Notes: generated by a model not told the origin, from the letters alone. 64,000 nucleotides of DNA from Aquabacter sp. L1I39 (GCF_017742835.1 NZ_CP072392.1:3681695-3745694), one strand, 5' to 3'; counted from the stretch's first letter, positions 35,848-45,142 are shown. Numbers and translations are program-made.

Positions 35848-37272
35848 TTAAGCCGCCGCCGCGTGCATGTCGAGCCATGCGCTCCAATGGGCCAGGGCGC
35901 GGGCGGCGAGCGCCTTCTTCTTGGCCAGCGTCTTCTCCGATCCGCGTAGGCGCTTGCCGCCTTCTCCCTTGGGAGACTGCTCCAGCGGCGGGAAGAGGCC
36001 GAAATTGACGTTCATGGGCTGGAAGGAGCGCGGCCCCGCATCGATGGTCTCGATATGCCCGCCGGTGATGTGGGCGATGAGGGCGCCGTGGGCCGTGGTG
36101 CTGGGGGGCAAGGTCAGCTCCTCGCCAAGGCGCTGCTGCGCCGCGAGGCGGCCCGCCAGGAGGCCCACGGCGGCGCTTTCCACATAGCCCTCGCAGCCCG
36201 TGATCTGGCCGGCAAAGCGCAGGCGTGGGTCGGCTTTCAGGCGCAGCGTCTCGTCCAGGAGGCGAGGGGAGTTCAGGTAGGTGTTGCGATGCAGCCCGCC
36301 CAGCCGGGCGAATTCGGCATTCTCAAGCCCGGGAATGGTCCGGAAAACACGCACCTGCTCGCCATGGCGCAGCTTGGTCTGGAAGCCCACCATGTTGTAG
36401 AGCGTGCCCAGCTTGTTGTCCTGACGCAGCTGGATCACCGCGTAGGGCCGGACGTCTGGGGCGTGGGGGTTGGTGAGTCCCACCGGCTTCATGGGGCCGA
36501 AGCGCAGCGTTTCCCGTCCGCGCTCGGCCATCACCTCGATGGGCAGGCAGCCGTCGAAATAGGGCGTCTTGGCCTCGAAGTCCCGCAGCGGCGTCTTCTC
36601 GCCCGCCAGCAGGGCGTCGATGAAGGCTTCGTATTGCGCCTGGTCGAGCGGGCAATTGATGTAGTCGGCGCCGGTGCCGCCGGGTCCCGCCTTGTCATAG
36701 CGGGACTGGAACCAGGCCCGGCTCATGTCGATGCTGTCGAAATGGATGATGGGGGCGATAGCGTCAAAAAACGCCAGCGATTGCTCGCCCGTAAGCCCAA
36801 GAACCGCCTCGGCCAACGGGGCTGAGGTGAGGGGGCCGGTGGCGATGATCACATTGTCCCAGTCCTCGGGCGGCAGGCCAGCCACTTCCTCCCGGCGCAC
36901 CTCCACGAGGGGATGGGCGGCGAGCGCCTCGGTCACCGCCTGGGAAAATCCGTCGCGATCGACCGCCAGCGCGCCGCCCGCAGGGACCTGATTGGCATCG
37001 GCGCAGCGCAGAATCAGGGAGTCGGCCCGGCGCATCTCCGCATGGAGCACACCCACCGCATTGCCTTCGGGATCGTCGGAGCGGAAGGAGTTGGAGCAGA
37101 CGAGTTCGGCGAGGCCGTCGGTATGATGGGCATCGGTGGTGCGCACCGGGCGCATCTCATGGAGCACAACGGGCACGCCCCGGCTCGCAATCTGCCAGCA
37201 CGCCTCAGAGCCTGCCAGACCGCCTCCGATGACGTGGATCGGCTTGGCGTCGACCAGCTTGGGCTCAGTCAT
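35848..37272 (-). CDS. trmFO: Methylenetetrahydrofolate-tRNA-(uracil-5-)-methyltransferase TrmFO
   Basis: This folate- and FAD-dependent enzyme makes m5U54 in tRNA. It has 474 residues, normal for TrmFO/Gid. The FAD motif is [18 protein letters not shown] near residue 12. [16 protein letters not shown] and [13 protein letters not shown] (catalytic Cys) follow, and the C-terminal [17 protein letters not shown] and [13 protein letters not shown] are highly conserved. The ATG at 37272 gives the usual N-terminus; the open frame upstream is unrelated. The kinase-like gene follows after 10 bases and is probably co-transcribed. Confidence 0.97.
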   Translation of the reverse strand: MTEPKLVDAKPIHVIGGGLAGSEACWQIASRGVPVVLHEMRPVRTTDAHHTDGLAELVCSNSFRSDDPEGNAVGVLHAEMRRADSLILRCADANQVPAGGALAVDRDGFSQAVTEALAAHPLVEVRREEVAGLPPEDWDNVIIATGPLTSAPLAEAVLGLTGEQSLAFFDAIAPIIHFDSIDMSRAWFQSRYDKAGPGGTGADYINCPLDQAQYEAFIDALLAGEKTPLRDFEAKTPYFDGCLPIEVMAERGRETLRFGPMKPVGLTNPHAPDVRPYAVIQLRQDNKLGTLYNMVGFQTKLRHGEQVRVFRTIPGLENAEFARLGGLHRNTYLNSPRLLDETLRLKADPRLRFAGQITGCEGYVESAAVGLLAGRLAAQQRLGEELTLPPSTTAHGALIAHITGGHIETIDAGPRSFQPMNVNFGLFPPLEQSPKGEGGKRLRGSEKTLAKKKALAARALAHWSAWLDMHAAAA

Positions 37273-37420
37273 TCCCGTCCTCACTTCCAAAACAGCGGGC
37301 CGCGGGCCCAATGAAGCCCGATCAGCCAGGGGACAAGGACCGGACGGCTCACGCTCAAGCGGGATGTGCCTGATGCGCGCGGACAGTTCAAGAACGGTTA
37401 TTCTTGCAGTGCAAACGAAA

Positions 37421-37440
37421 ATGGCCCCCGCAGGGGCCAT
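37421..37440 (-). terminator. Terminator downstream of the DUF1127 gene
   Basis: An 8-bp stem ATGGCCCC/GGGGCCAT with a 4-base loop is followed on the minus strand by TTTTCGTTT. It lies 26 bases past the DUF1127 stop. Confidence 0.8.
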
Positions 37441-37465
37441 GATCCGTCAAGCGTGACCGCAGATG

Positions 37466-37630
37466 TCAGACGACATGCAGGGTGGCGCGCCGGGCAATCG
37501 CGCGGATTTCGCTGCGCATGACGTTGATATCGCCGAGTGTACGATCGTCGAGCTGAGAGAGCTCAGCCACAGTCCGATTGTAAGCGTGCCAGCGGCGAAT
37601 CTGGCGAGCCAGAAAGCCCCAGAGCAACAT
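37466..37630 (-). CDS. Small DUF1127 protein
   Basis: This 54-residue basic protein has the DUF1127 (YjiS-like) pattern: WGFLARQIRRWHAYNRTVAELSQLDDRTLGDI followed by an Arg-rich tail. Such proteins in alphaproteobacteria are linked to RNA interaction and to phosphate and carbon metabolism, but the role differs among paralogs. The ATG at 37630 is chosen because AAGGAGA lies six bases upstream; the ATG two codons earlier abuts that site. It is monocistronic with its own terminator. Confidence 0.88.
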   Translation of the reverse strand: MLLWGFLARQIRRWHAYNRTVAELSQLDDRTLGDINVMRSEIRAIARRATLHVV

Positions 37631-37636
37631 GATCAT

Positions 37637-37947
37637 TCTCCTTTCGAAGGCGCTCTCGAAGCGCCACGTTTCTTTGCCAAGGAGATAGGCCATTCGCACA
37701 ACATGACAAATAGGTAAGCTTGCAGTGCAGCAATGCGTGCCGCGCATGCTCACAGTCACCGTCATGACGTCACATCCGGAAACAGGCGAACAACTTCAAC
37801 GGGGCGCGCATTGTGCTGGTGAAACCGAAGGCATGCCCGGGAAAAAGGCGGCCCATTATGGTGACGTGCCCACGCGATAGGCTTGATAAACGGTGAATCC
37901 GCAGCCCCTGCTGAAACCATAGGCGGTCCACCTGAGGGAAGGGGGCA
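37637..37947. other. Intergenic region upstream of the DUF1127 gene
   Basis: About 310 bases between the DUF1127 start and the LysR gene end. It must hold the DUF1127 promoter. A TGACGTCA palindrome occurs near 37765-37772. I see no further gene: the short open frame here has no recognisable product. Confidence 0.5.
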
Positions 37948-38835
37948 TCAGCCGCGCGGGCCATAGATTTCGCGGGTGAGCTGGAGCCATGCGCGGGCGG
38001 CGTCCGACAGATAGGCCCCCCGGCGCCAGATCACCGCCATGCTCCAGTCGGTTCCCGGCTCGTCCAGCAGCACCCGCGTCACCGCCGCATGGGCCCGCTG
38101 CTCCGCGATCATGCGCGGCAGGAAGCCCACCCCCAGTCCCGCCGCCACCAGGGCGACGATGAAATCGATCTGCGCGCTGCGGGCAATGATGTCGGGCACC
38201 ACGCCTTGGCGGTCGCAGGCGTCCAGGATGATGGCATTCAGCGCGAAGCCGCTTTCGAACAGGATGAAGGGGGAGGCGGCCAGGTCCTGGAGGCGCACGC
38301 TGCGGGCGTCCTGCGCGGGATGGCCGGGCGGGAGCAGCGCCACCAAGGGTTCGCTGCGCACGGGCTCGGCCTCGAACACATCGGACACGGGCAGGAGCGA
38401 GGCGGCAAAGTCCATCTCGCCGGCCAGGAGCAATTCCTCCAGCCGCTTGGAGCCATGCTCGGCGAGGCGAATCTCGATGCCCGGATAGCGGCTGCGATAG
38501 GTGGCGAACAGCGGGGCGAACAGGGTGCTGGAGCCGAGCGGCGGCAGGCCGAGCCGCAGCACGCCACGTTTCAGGCCGCGCAATTCGTCCAGTTCCGCCA
38601 CCAGGTCGTCCCGCTCGGCCAGCATGGACAGGGCCCGGCGATAGACGATCTCGCCGGCCGCGGTGAGCGTGCTGCGATGGCCGACGCGGTCCAGCAGCGT
38701 GACACCCAGCTCGTCCTCCAGATGCTTCACCGCCTTGGAGATGGTGGACTGGGTGGCAAACACCACCTTGGCGGCCTGGGAGAAGCCTCCCTGGCGAACC
38801 ACCTCGACGAAGGCGCGCAATGTCCTGAGTTCCAT
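37948..38835 (-). CDS. LysR-family transcriptional regulator (CidR-like by position)
   Basis: This 295-residue regulator has an N-terminal winged helix (MELRTLRAFVEVVRQGGFSQ, then VFATQSTISKAVKHLEDELG) and a type 2 periplasmic-binding-like effector domain from about residue 90. It is divergent from cidA/cidB, the arrangement of LysR-type CidR regulators that respond to acetate or overflow metabolites in Gram-positives. The intergenic region has a clear inverted repeat. Whether it regulates cidAB is inferred from position. Confidence 0.9.
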   Translation of the reverse strand: MELRTLRAFVEVVRQGGFSQAAKVVFATQSTISKAVKHLEDELGVTLLDRVGHRSTLTAAGEIVYRRALSMLAERDDLVAELDELRGLKRGVLRLGLPPLGSSTLFAPLFATYRSRYPGIEIRLAEHGSKRLEELLLAGEMDFAASLLPVSDVFEAEPVRSEPLVALLPPGHPAQDARSVRLQDLAASPFILFESGFALNAIILDACDRQGVVPDIIARSAQIDFIVALVAAGLGVGFLPRMIAEQRAHAAVTRVLLDEPGTDWSMAVIWRRGAYLSDAARAWLQLTREIYGPRG

Positions 38836-38855
38836 TCTATTCCAATTGCGACTTG

Positions 38856-38876
38856 AATGAATTCTGTCAATTCATT
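38856..38876. promoter_or_regulatory. Candidate LysR operator between lysR and cidA
   Basis: A perfect 8-bp inverted repeat AATGAATT-5-AATTCATT lies 20 bases upstream of the regulator start and 75 bases upstream of cidA. A further ATTC-N12-GAAT with the LysR T-N11-A character overlaps its left side. Confidence 0.5.
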
Positions 38877-38950
38877 TTACGCATATCGCAATGCAGCGTA
38901 TCGTTCACGGCAACTCAGGAGCGGCGCGGTCCGCTCCCCGGATTTCAGCC

Positions 38951-39352
38951 ATGATCCCCGTCGCATTGCATGCCCGGGCCGTGCTTCGCCGCACGCGCTC
39001 GCTCCAGATCGTCGTTCTCGCCGCCGTGTGGCTCTCCGCCGACACGCTCGTGCGCCTCACCGGCCTGCCTCTGCCCGGCGGGGTGGTGGGCATGGCGGCC
39101 CTGCTGGTTCTCCTGGCCACCGGCTGGGTCAAGCCGGCCTCGGTGCGCCTCGGCGCCTACTGGCTGCTGGCGGAGATGCTGCTCTTCTTCGTGCCGGCCG
39201 CCATCGCCGTCATCGACCATGGCGAGTTCATCAGCGCCCTCGGCCTGAAGATCGCCCTCGTCATCTTCGTGGGTACGCTCATGGTCATGGCGGGTACGGC
39301 GGCCACGGTTGAGCTTCTCTATCGCTGGCGGGTGCGCCATGCGGTGGGATGA
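38951..39352 (+). CDS. CidA/LrgA-family holin-like protein
   Basis: This 133-residue inner-membrane protein has four hydrophobic segments and the family pattern LTGLPLPGGVVGMAALLVLL and LLLFFVPAAIAVIDHG-type sequence (MLLFFVPAAIAVIDHGEFI). CidA/LrgA proteins resemble holins and are linked to murein hydrolase control or export of small metabolites. The ATG at 38951 is preferred to upstream frame extensions, which are not hydrophobic. It overlaps the LrgB-like gene by 14 bases. Confidence 0.88.
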   Translation: MIPVALHARAVLRRTRSLQIVVLAAVWLSADTLVRLTGLPLPGGVVGMAALLVLLATGWVKPASVRLGAYWLLAEMLLFFVPAAIAVIDHGEFISALGLKIALVIFVGTLMVMAGTAATVELLYRWRVRHAVG

Positions 39353-40037
39353 CGCGACGCTCCAGCTCATCTTCTGGCCACTGGCCACCATCGCCCTCTA
39401 TCGCCTGGCGCGGGCCATCAACAAGAGGTGGCCCCGCTGGTGGACCGGGCCTTTGCTGCTGACCCCGGTGATGGTCGCGGCCCTGACGCTGGCGCTGAAG
39501 ACCGACTATCGCGCCTATATGAGCGGCACCCATTGGCTCCTTCTCATGATGGGCCCCGCCACCGTCGCCTTCGCCTTGCCCATCTATGAGCAGCGCGCGA
39601 TCATCCGCCGGCATTGGCCGATCCTGATCGTGGGCGTGCTGGCGGGCAGCACCATCGCCATGGGTTCGGCCTGGGCCCTGGCCCATGTGCTCGGCGTGCC
39701 CGATGAACTGGGACGCAGCCTGATGCCGCGCTCCACCACCACGCCCTTCGCCATGGCGGTTTCGGGCGAGATTGGCGGGCTGCCGGACCTCACCGCCGTC
39801 TTTGTGATCCTCACCGGCGTCTGCGGCGCGGCCATGGGGGAAGTGATGCTGAAATGGCTCCCGCTGCGCTCCGCGCTTGCCCGAGGCGCCTTGTTCGGCA
39901 TGGGCGCCCATGGCGCGGGCGTCGCCAAGGCCAATCAGCTCGGCCGCGAGGAAGGATCTATCGCCGGCCTCGTGATGGTGCTGGCCGGCCTCCTGAACCT
40001 GCTGGCGGCGCCGCTGGTCATGCTCGCGCTGAACTGA
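39339..40037 (+). CDS. CidB/LrgB-family membrane protein
   Basis: This 232-residue inner-membrane partner of CidA contains the LrgB hallmarks [21 protein letters not shown] and [18 protein letters not shown]. It has about seven hydrophobic segments. The family is thought to act with CidA in cell lysis control or organic acid transport. The ATG at 39339 lies inside the cidA frame, so the genes are coupled. Its last 20 bases overlap the convergent ctaA gene. Confidence 0.92.
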   Translation: MRWDDATLQLIFWPLATIALYRLARAINKRWPRWWTGPLLLTPVMVAALTLALKTDYRAYMSGTHWLLLMMGPATVAFALPIYEQRAIIRRHWPILIVGVLAGSTIAMGSAWALAHVLGVPDELGRSLMPRSTTTPFAMAVSGEIGGLPDLTAVFVILTGVCGAAMGEVMLKWLPLRSALARGALFGMGAHGAGVAKANQLGREEGSIAGLVMVLAGLLNLLAAPLVMLALN

Positions 40038-41100
40038 GGCGCGCGAGCCCGGCCTGCGGCTCCGCCGCCCGGGACAGGTCACAGGCGTGCACCGTTGCGG
40101 CGATCAGCACCACGGTCGCGCCGAACTGGTGGGCCAGCGCCAGGTCCAGCGGCACCACGAACAGCAGCGTCAGGATGCCCAGCATGGCCTGCGCGGTGAC
40201 GAGGCCGAACAGGCCCCAGGCCTGCGCCGCCGCCCATCCGCCCGTGCGTGCCGCATGGAACGCGTGGAGCAGGGCGAACAGCCAGAGCGCATAGGCAATC
40301 ATGCGGTGCGTGAACTGGACGGTGAGGACATTCTCGAACAGGTTGCGCCAGGCGGGGGAAAGCAACGCCAGCTTGTCGCCCGCCGGAATGAGCGCCCCGT
40401 CCATGAGGGGCCAGGTGTTGAAGCTCATGCCGGCATCGAGCCCTGCCACGAGACCACCGGCGAAAATCTGCAAGAGGACCAGACCCACCAGCGCGAACGC
40501 GCCGATCCGCAGGCTGGCGGGCGGGGGAAGGGGCCGCGCTGGCGTCAGGCTGCGCCCCACATGGACCACCGCCGCCAGGATGATGCAGGCCATGGTGAGG
40601 TGCACGGCCAGCCGATACTGGCTGACCGAGGTGCGCTCGGTGAGGCCGGAGGCCACCATCCACCAGCCGATGGCGCCCTGCATGCCGCCGAGCCCGAACA
40701 GGACGAGACACTTGCCCAGGAGCGGGCCGCGAATGACGCCGCGCACCGCGAAATACAGGAAGGGCACGAAGAAGGCGAAGCCGATCACGCGCCCCAGCAG
40801 CCGGTGCGCCCATTCCCACCAGAAAATGGTCTTGAAGCTCTCAAGCCCCATGCCCTTGTTGAGGATCTCGTACTGGGGAATGGCCTTGTACTTGTCGAAC
40901 TCGGCCTGCCACTGGGCCTCGCTCATGGGCGGCACGATGCCGGTGACGGGCTTCCATTCGGTGATCGAGAGGCCTGATTCCGTGAGCCGCGTCGCCCCGC
41001 CCACCACCACCATGGCGACGATCATGGCCGCCACCACGTAAAGCCAGAGGCGCACCGCGCGCATGGAATTGCCTGTCGGTTCGACCGTGCCTGCAGCCAT
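40018..41100 (-). CDS. ctaA: Heme A synthase (CtaA/COX15)
   Basis: This membrane hydroxylase converts heme O to heme A for cytochrome oxidase. It has 360 residues with eight predicted membrane segments in two similar halves. Motifs are [36 protein letters not shown] (first-half heme His), [31 protein letters not shown] and [10 protein letters not shown]. This is the longer COX15-like type usual in alphaproteobacteria. The ATG at 41100 begins [10 protein letters not shown]. It diverges from a DUF2842 gene and converges with the LrgB-like gene. Confidence 0.96.
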   Translation of the reverse strand: MAAGTVEPTGNSMRAVRLWLYVVAAMIVAMVVVGGATRLTESGLSITEWKPVTGIVPPMSEAQWQAEFDKYKAIPQYEILNKGMGLESFKTIFWWEWAHRLLGRVIGFAFFVPFLYFAVRGVIRGPLLGKCLVLFGLGGMQGAIGWWMVASGLTERTSVSQYRLAVHLTMACIILAAVVHVGRSLTPARPLPPPASLRIGAFALVGLVLLQIFAGGLVAGLDAGMSFNTWPLMDGALIPAGDKLALLSPAWRNLFENVLTVQFTHRMIAYALWLFALLHAFHAARTGGWAAAQAWGLFGLVTAQAMLGILTLLFVVPLDLALAHQFGATVVLIAATVHACDLSRAAEPQAGLARLSSARA

Positions 41101-41276
41101 GGGTCTCGTGTCCTTTCCCGCGCCGGGTGTGGCCCTCCCCGATGATCCGTTATAGAGCGGGAGACGACCGTGCAAGGCCGGCCCCGGCGGCGGGGGGCGG
41201 GGAGCACGGCCCGCCGGCGGTCCGGTTACGGCGCTGCGGGGCGGACGGTTCATCGCTCGTGCGAGGAAGGTGGAGA

Positions 41277-41489
41277 ATGCCTCAGCGTTTGCGCAAGCTG
41301 ATCGGGACGGTGCTTCTCCTGACGCTCATGGTGGTCTGGGCCTTGGTGGCCATGGCCCTGGCCCAGGGCCGCGTCACCGAGCTGCACTGGGCGCTCCAGA
41401 CGGTGAGCTACATCATTCTCGGCGTGGCCTGGGTGATCCCCGCCGCCTTCCTGATCCGCTGGATGGAGCGTCCCGACCGCAAGGCTTAG
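41277..41489 (+). CDS. DUF2842 small membrane protein
   Basis: This 70-residue protein has two membrane segments ([21 protein letters not shown] and [19 protein letters not shown]) and ends MERPDRKA, the typical DUF2842 layout. The start has AGGTGGAGA immediately before the ATG. The family is common next to ctaA in Rhizobiales; its function is unknown. Confidence 0.88.
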   Translation: MPQRLRKLIGTVLLLTLMVVWALVAMALAQGRVTELHWALQTVSYIILGVAWVIPAAFLIRWMERPDRKA

Positions 41490-41534
41490 GCTTGAGATGA
41501 TCGCCCAAGCCGCGGATCGGACAAAATGTCCTGC

Positions 41535-42956
41535 TCAGGCGGCGGTGGCGGTGAGGCTGGGAACCGGCAGGCTGTCCGGCACGGGGCTGCTCTCCACCCC
41601 GTCCGGGACCGAAAGCCGCAGCATGACCACGTTGCGGAAGCCCCGCCCCGCCAGCGCCTCGAACGTGTCGATGCCGCCGCCGCGCGCGCTGTCTTCCTCA
41701 ATGCAGACGATCAGTGGATCGAGGGCGGCGAGCTGTCCCGCCCCGCCGGCGCCGGCAAAGGCGGGGGCGGCCACCACCACGAAGTCATAGGTCTGGCACA
41801 AGGCCTTCAGGATCAGGCTGAGGCGCTCCGCCTTCACCACGCCGACGCCGCCCCGTGCATGGCGGCCGGGCGGGATCACATGGGCGCGAGACTGGGTGTC
41901 GCGGTGGATGGTCTCGCCGAAACCGGCGACGCCGAACAGCATCTCGCTCATGCCGGGTGCCCACGGGTCGGAGACGAGGGCGGCAAGATCCCCCGAATCG
42001 CCGTCCAGTGCCACCAGGGCGACGCGGCTCTCGCCTTCGGAGAGCCGCCGCGCCAGGGCCACCGCCACTGGCGCCGACCGGTCCACCGGCTGCTCGGAGG
42101 TGACGACCACCAGTCGGCTGCGAGCCGGGCCGGCCTCAGCCATGGCCGTCAGCCGCCGGGCCAGCAGGTTGGCTGCTTCCACGGTGCCGAGCCCGCCGGT
42201 CGAGCCGGCCTCGATCCAGGAGACGCGAGGCGGGGCGATGCTCTCCCGGGGCAGGCTCCGGGGCGACACCGGCCCGCGCGGCCGCGTGCGGCGACCGAGG
42301 GAGACGGTGAGAAGCCCGATGCCGATGAACAGCAACGCCAGCGCCGCAAGGCGGGCGGGGGTCGGCGGATCGGGCACATTTGAGGCTTCTGGCGGCTTTT
42401 CGAGACGCAGGATGGGGGCCGCGCCCACCGCAGCCGCATTCCCGGAGCGGTCCCGCACGGAGGCATCGAGATTGGCATATGCCGTGGCATAGGCGCCAGC
42501 CGCCCGGGCAGCGAGGGCGGGCCGCGCGGCAGAGACGGTCAGCGCGATGGCACGCCCGCCATTGATGGGGGTGACCCGCAGGCTGGAGGCGAGGATGGCG
42601 GCGGCCCTGTCCTTCTCGGTCCAATCGGCCGCGTCGCCCATGAGGCGGGACATCCATTTCGGGAAGCGGGCACGGGCAAGGGTCGCCACGTCCCGATCGG
42701 TCATGTGGCCAAGGGCCTCGCCGGCCAGTTCCCGGGACTGGAGAAGCTGCACCACGCCGTTCACGCTGGCGGCGGGCGGCTGGGCCGCCACGTCGAAGCC
42801 GAAGCGGGCCGTGGCGCTGAAGCGGGGCGGGAGCAGAAGCGCGAGCACCAGGAGGCCGAACACCAGCCACGCCAGGGCCAGCGACACCCGCACCACCGGG
42901 CTGCGTGCCCCGGCATTGCTTTCCTGGTTCGTCTCGACGGCAGCTTGCTGATCCAT
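41535..42956 (-). CDS. Wzz/BY-kinase-like polysaccharide chain-length protein with degenerate ATPase motifs
   Basis: This 473-residue protein has the layout of exopolysaccharide co-polymerases. It has a cytoplasmic N-terminus, a membrane segment (ALAWLVFGLLVLALLL), a periplasmic region of about 160 residues starting RFSATARFGFD, a second segment (LAALALLFIGIGLLTVSLG), and a cytoplasmic BY-kinase-like domain. In that domain the Walker A is VTSEQPVDRSAPVAVALA (no G-K-S/T), Walker A' is VALVALDGDSG and Walker B is YDFVVVAAPAF. The key Lys and Asp residues are lost and there is no Tyr-rich tail. It is probably non-catalytic. The leader can hide its ribosome binding site. Confidence 0.8.
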   Translation of the reverse strand: MDQQAAVETNQESNAGARSPVVRVSLALAWLVFGLLVLALLLPPRFSATARFGFDVAAQPPAASVNGVVQLLQSRELAGEALGHMTDRDVATLARARFPKWMSRLMGDAADWTEKDRAAAILASSLRVTPINGGRAIALTVSAARPALAARAAGAYATAYANLDASVRDRSGNAAAVGAAPILRLEKPPEASNVPDPPTPARLAALALLFIGIGLLTVSLGRRTRPRGPVSPRSLPRESIAPPRVSWIEAGSTGGLGTVEAANLLARRLTAMAEAGPARSRLVVVTSEQPVDRSAPVAVALARRLSEGESRVALVALDGDSGDLAALVSDPWAPGMSEMLFGVAGFGETIHRDTQSRAHVIPPGRHARGGVGVVKAERLSLILKALCQTYDFVVVAAPAFAGAGGAGQLAALDPLIVCIEEDSARGGGIDTFEALAGRGFRNVVMLRLSVPDGVESSPVPDSLPVPSLTATAA

Positions 42957-42961
42957 GGATC

Positions 42962-43011
42962 GGCGCCTCCACTGCCCGGCAACAGATCCCGAGCAGACAC
43001 CAGGAGGCGCC
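42962..43011 (-). promoter_or_regulatory. Leader hairpin that can occlude the Shine-Dalgarno of the Wzz-like gene
   Basis: On the mRNA, GGCGCCTCC (43011-43003) can pair perfectly over 9 bp with GGAGGCGCC (42970-42962) across a 32-base loop. The second arm contains the GGAGG used by the gene starting at 42956. Pairing would hide the ribosome binding site. The structure is read from sequence; function is inferred. Confidence 0.45.
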
Positions 43012-43054
43012 CATCATGGTTTATGTTCGGTAAACGCCCGTCCCCTGGCGATCG

Positions 43055-43888
43055 TCAGCGGTCCTCCCAGACCGGGTGGCGCTTGCCGATCACCGCGCCG
43101 ATTCCCTCGTCGGCATCGCGGGCGAGGAGGTTGGTGGTCATCACGTCGGAGGCAAAGGCATAGGCATTGTCGAGGGTCATCTCCGCCTGGGCGTAGAAGG
43201 CCGCCTTGCCGAGCTTCACCGGCACCTTGGACTTGGACGCGATGCGCTGCGCCAGCGTCGTGGCGGCGGCGAGCGCCTCGCCTTCGGCCACCACGCGGTT
43301 CACGAGGCCCATGCGATAGGCATCGTCCGCCTCCACCCAGTCGCCGAGGATCAGCATTTCCATGGCGTGCTTGCGCGAGACGGCGCGCGACAGGGCCACC
43401 ATGGGCGTGTGGCAGAACAGGCCGATATTCACCCCCGGCGTGCAGAAGCGCGCCGCCTGGCCGGCCACGGCCAGATCGCAGCTGGCCACCAGCTGGCAGC
43501 CGGCGGCGGTGGCCATGCCTTCCACGGCGGCGATCACCGGCTGGGGCAGGCGGACGATGGCGGTCATCACCGCCGAGCAGCGCTTCAGCACCTGCTCGTA
43601 ATAGGCCCGGCCCTTGTCCGCGTCGGTGCGGTGCGCCTGGATCTCCTTGAGATCATGCCCGGCGGAGAAGACCGGCCCCTCGGCGGTCAGCACCACCGCG
43701 CGCACGCTCTCATCCACCGCGATGTCGGTCAACGTCTCGGCAAGCGCCGCCAGCATCACCTCGGAGAGGCTGTTGCGGCTCGCCGGGCGGGCGAGGGTCA
43801 AGGTGGCGATGCCGCCGGAATCGGAGCGCAGCAGCGGAGCGGCCTGCGTGGATGCCGGGGCGGGGGCGGTGATGGACGCGGATGTCAT
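43055..43888 (-). CDS. Enoyl-CoA hydratase/isomerase-family protein (ECHDC3-like)
   Basis: This 277-residue crotonase-fold enzyme shows LTLARPASRNSLSEVMLAAL, VFSAGHDLKEI (oxyanion hole region) and ATAAGCQLVASCDLAVAG followed by FCTPGVNIGLFCHTPMVALS. The catalytic Glu positions of true hydratases are not obvious here: the loop reads AAGCQLVA, as in ECHDC3-like members. The substrate is probably an acyl-CoA. The ATG at 43888 is followed by a Ser/Ala/Pro-rich N-terminus of about 20 residues. It diverges from a thioesterase gene. Confidence 0.88.
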   Translation of the reverse strand: MTSASITAPAPASTQAAPLLRSDSGGIATLTLARPASRNSLSEVMLAALAETLTDIAVDESVRAVVLTAEGPVFSAGHDLKEIQAHRTDADKGRAYYEQVLKRCSAVMTAIVRLPQPVIAAVEGMATAAGCQLVASCDLAVAGQAARFCTPGVNIGLFCHTPMVALSRAVSRKHAMEMLILGDWVEADDAYRMGLVNRVVAEGEALAAATTLAQRIASKSKVPVKLGKAAFYAQAEMTLDNAYAFASDVMTTNLLARDADEGIGAVIGKRHPVWEDR

Positions 43889-43972
43889 GGCGGCCTCGTC
43901 GTTCGACGCTTTGCGCGGGAGCCCGGCTATTTTATGCAAGGCTTCAAAGAGAAGCGAGATGGGGTGAGGCGC

Positions 43973-44413
43973 ATGGGCAGGCACGGGCCGGAGACAGTCG
44001 TCGCGATGGACGAGCTGTCCAAGTTCCTGGCGGTGGAGTTTCCGCAGGCATTCGGCGCGGGCCGGCCCTTCACCACGGTCGCGCTCGGCCGGCGGACAGC
44101 GACCGTGCGGCTCGATGCCGGCGAGGAGCATTTGCGGCCCGGCGGCACCATATCGGGGCCGGCCATGATGGCGCTGGCGGACGTGGCCGTCTATGTGGCG
44201 CTGCTGGGCCAGATCGGACTCGTTCCGCTGGCGGTCACCACCAACCTGTCCATCAATTTCCTGCGCAAGCCGGCGCCGGGCGCGCTGTTCGCCGATGCCC
44301 GCCTCATCAAGCTGGGCAAGCGCCTGGCGGTGGGGGATGTGGGCATCCGGGGCGAAGCGGGCGAGGATCTGGTGGCCCATTGCGTGGCCACCTATTCCAT
44401 TCCGGACCGGTGA
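43973..44413 (+). CDS. PaaI-type hotdog-fold thioesterase
   Basis: This 146-residue hotdog-fold protein has the PaaI pattern HLRPGGTISGPAMMALADVAVYVALL followed by TTNLSINFLRKPAPG and DVGIRGEAGEDLVAHCVATYSIP. It hydrolyses acyl-CoA thioesters; the substrate is unknown. The ATG at 43973 follows GGTGAGG by three bases. ATGs at 43934 and 44006 are in frame. It is divergent from the enoyl-CoA hydratase gene, so both may belong to acyl-CoA turnover. Confidence 0.85.
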   Translation: MGRHGPETVVAMDELSKFLAVEFPQAFGAGRPFTTVALGRRTATVRLDAGEEHLRPGGTISGPAMMALADVAVYVALLGQIGLVPLAVTTNLSINFLRKPAPGALFADARLIKLGKRLAVGDVGIRGEAGEDLVAHCVATYSIPDR

Positions 44414-44515
44414 CAGGGGTCGGCGTTTCGGGTTCCCGCTACGGAAGGTGACGGTTCTGACCTCGATCAATGTCCCGCGCTGGAAGCTGGGAGAGGGTTC
44501 GAGGCGGAGGACCTC

Positions 44516-45100
44516 ATGGGAAAATCCATTCTCATCATCCAGGGTCATCCCGACCCCAATGGCCGCCATCTGTGCCATGCGCTCGCCGATGCCTATGCGC
44601 AGGGGGCGCAGGAGGCGGGCCATCGCGTGACGCGGGTGGAAGTGGCGACCTTGGATTTTCCCTTGATGCGGACGCAAGCGGATTTCGAGACCGGCGGCAT
44701 GCCTCCCGCCCTCTTCCCGGCCCGCGATGCGCTGCTGGAGGCCAATCACGTGGTGCTGCTGTTCCCCCTGTGGCTCGGCACCATGCCCGCGCTGGTCAAG
44801 GCATTCCTGGAGCAATTGATGCGGCCTGGCTTTGCGTTCGTCTATGCCGGCCCCGGCTTTCCCCAGACCCTGCTGCACGGGCGCACCGCGCGCGTGGTCG
44901 TCACCATGGGCATGCCGGCCACCATCTATCGGTGGTATTATTTCGCCCACGGCATCCTTGGCCTGGAACGCAACATTCTGGGTTTTGTGGGCATGAGCCC
45001 GGTCCGCCACACCCTGTTCGGCATGGTGGATGCGGCCCCGCCCGCCCGGCGGCAGGCCTGGATGGAGAAGATGCGCAGCCTCGGGCGGCGCGGGACATGA
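44516..45100 (+). CDS. NAD(P)H-dependent oxidoreductase, flavodoxin-like fold
   Basis: This 194-residue flavoprotein resembles the NQO/KefF/MdaB group: ILIIQGHPDPNGRHLCHALADAY at the FMN/FAD phosphate loop, HVVLLFPLWLGTMPALVKAFLEQLMRPG, and VVVTMGMPATIYRWYY. Its likely role is two-electron reduction of quinones, or modulation of a K+/H+ efflux system. The preceding sequence AGGCGGAGGACCTC supplies a ribosome binding site. It is followed by a weak terminator and the rplM promoter. Confidence 0.88.
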   Translation: MGKSILIIQGHPDPNGRHLCHALADAYAQGAQEAGHRVTRVEVATLDFPLMRTQADFETGGMPPALFPARDALLEANHVVLLFPLWLGTMPALVKAFLEQLMRPGFAFVYAGPGFPQTLLHGRTARVVVTMGMPATIYRWYYFAHGILGLERNILGFVGMSPVRHTLFGMVDAAPPARRQAWMEKMRSLGRRGT

Positions 45101-45142
45101 CCGGGGGCGACGCGTTTCAACGGGAAAATGCGGCTTTATTTG

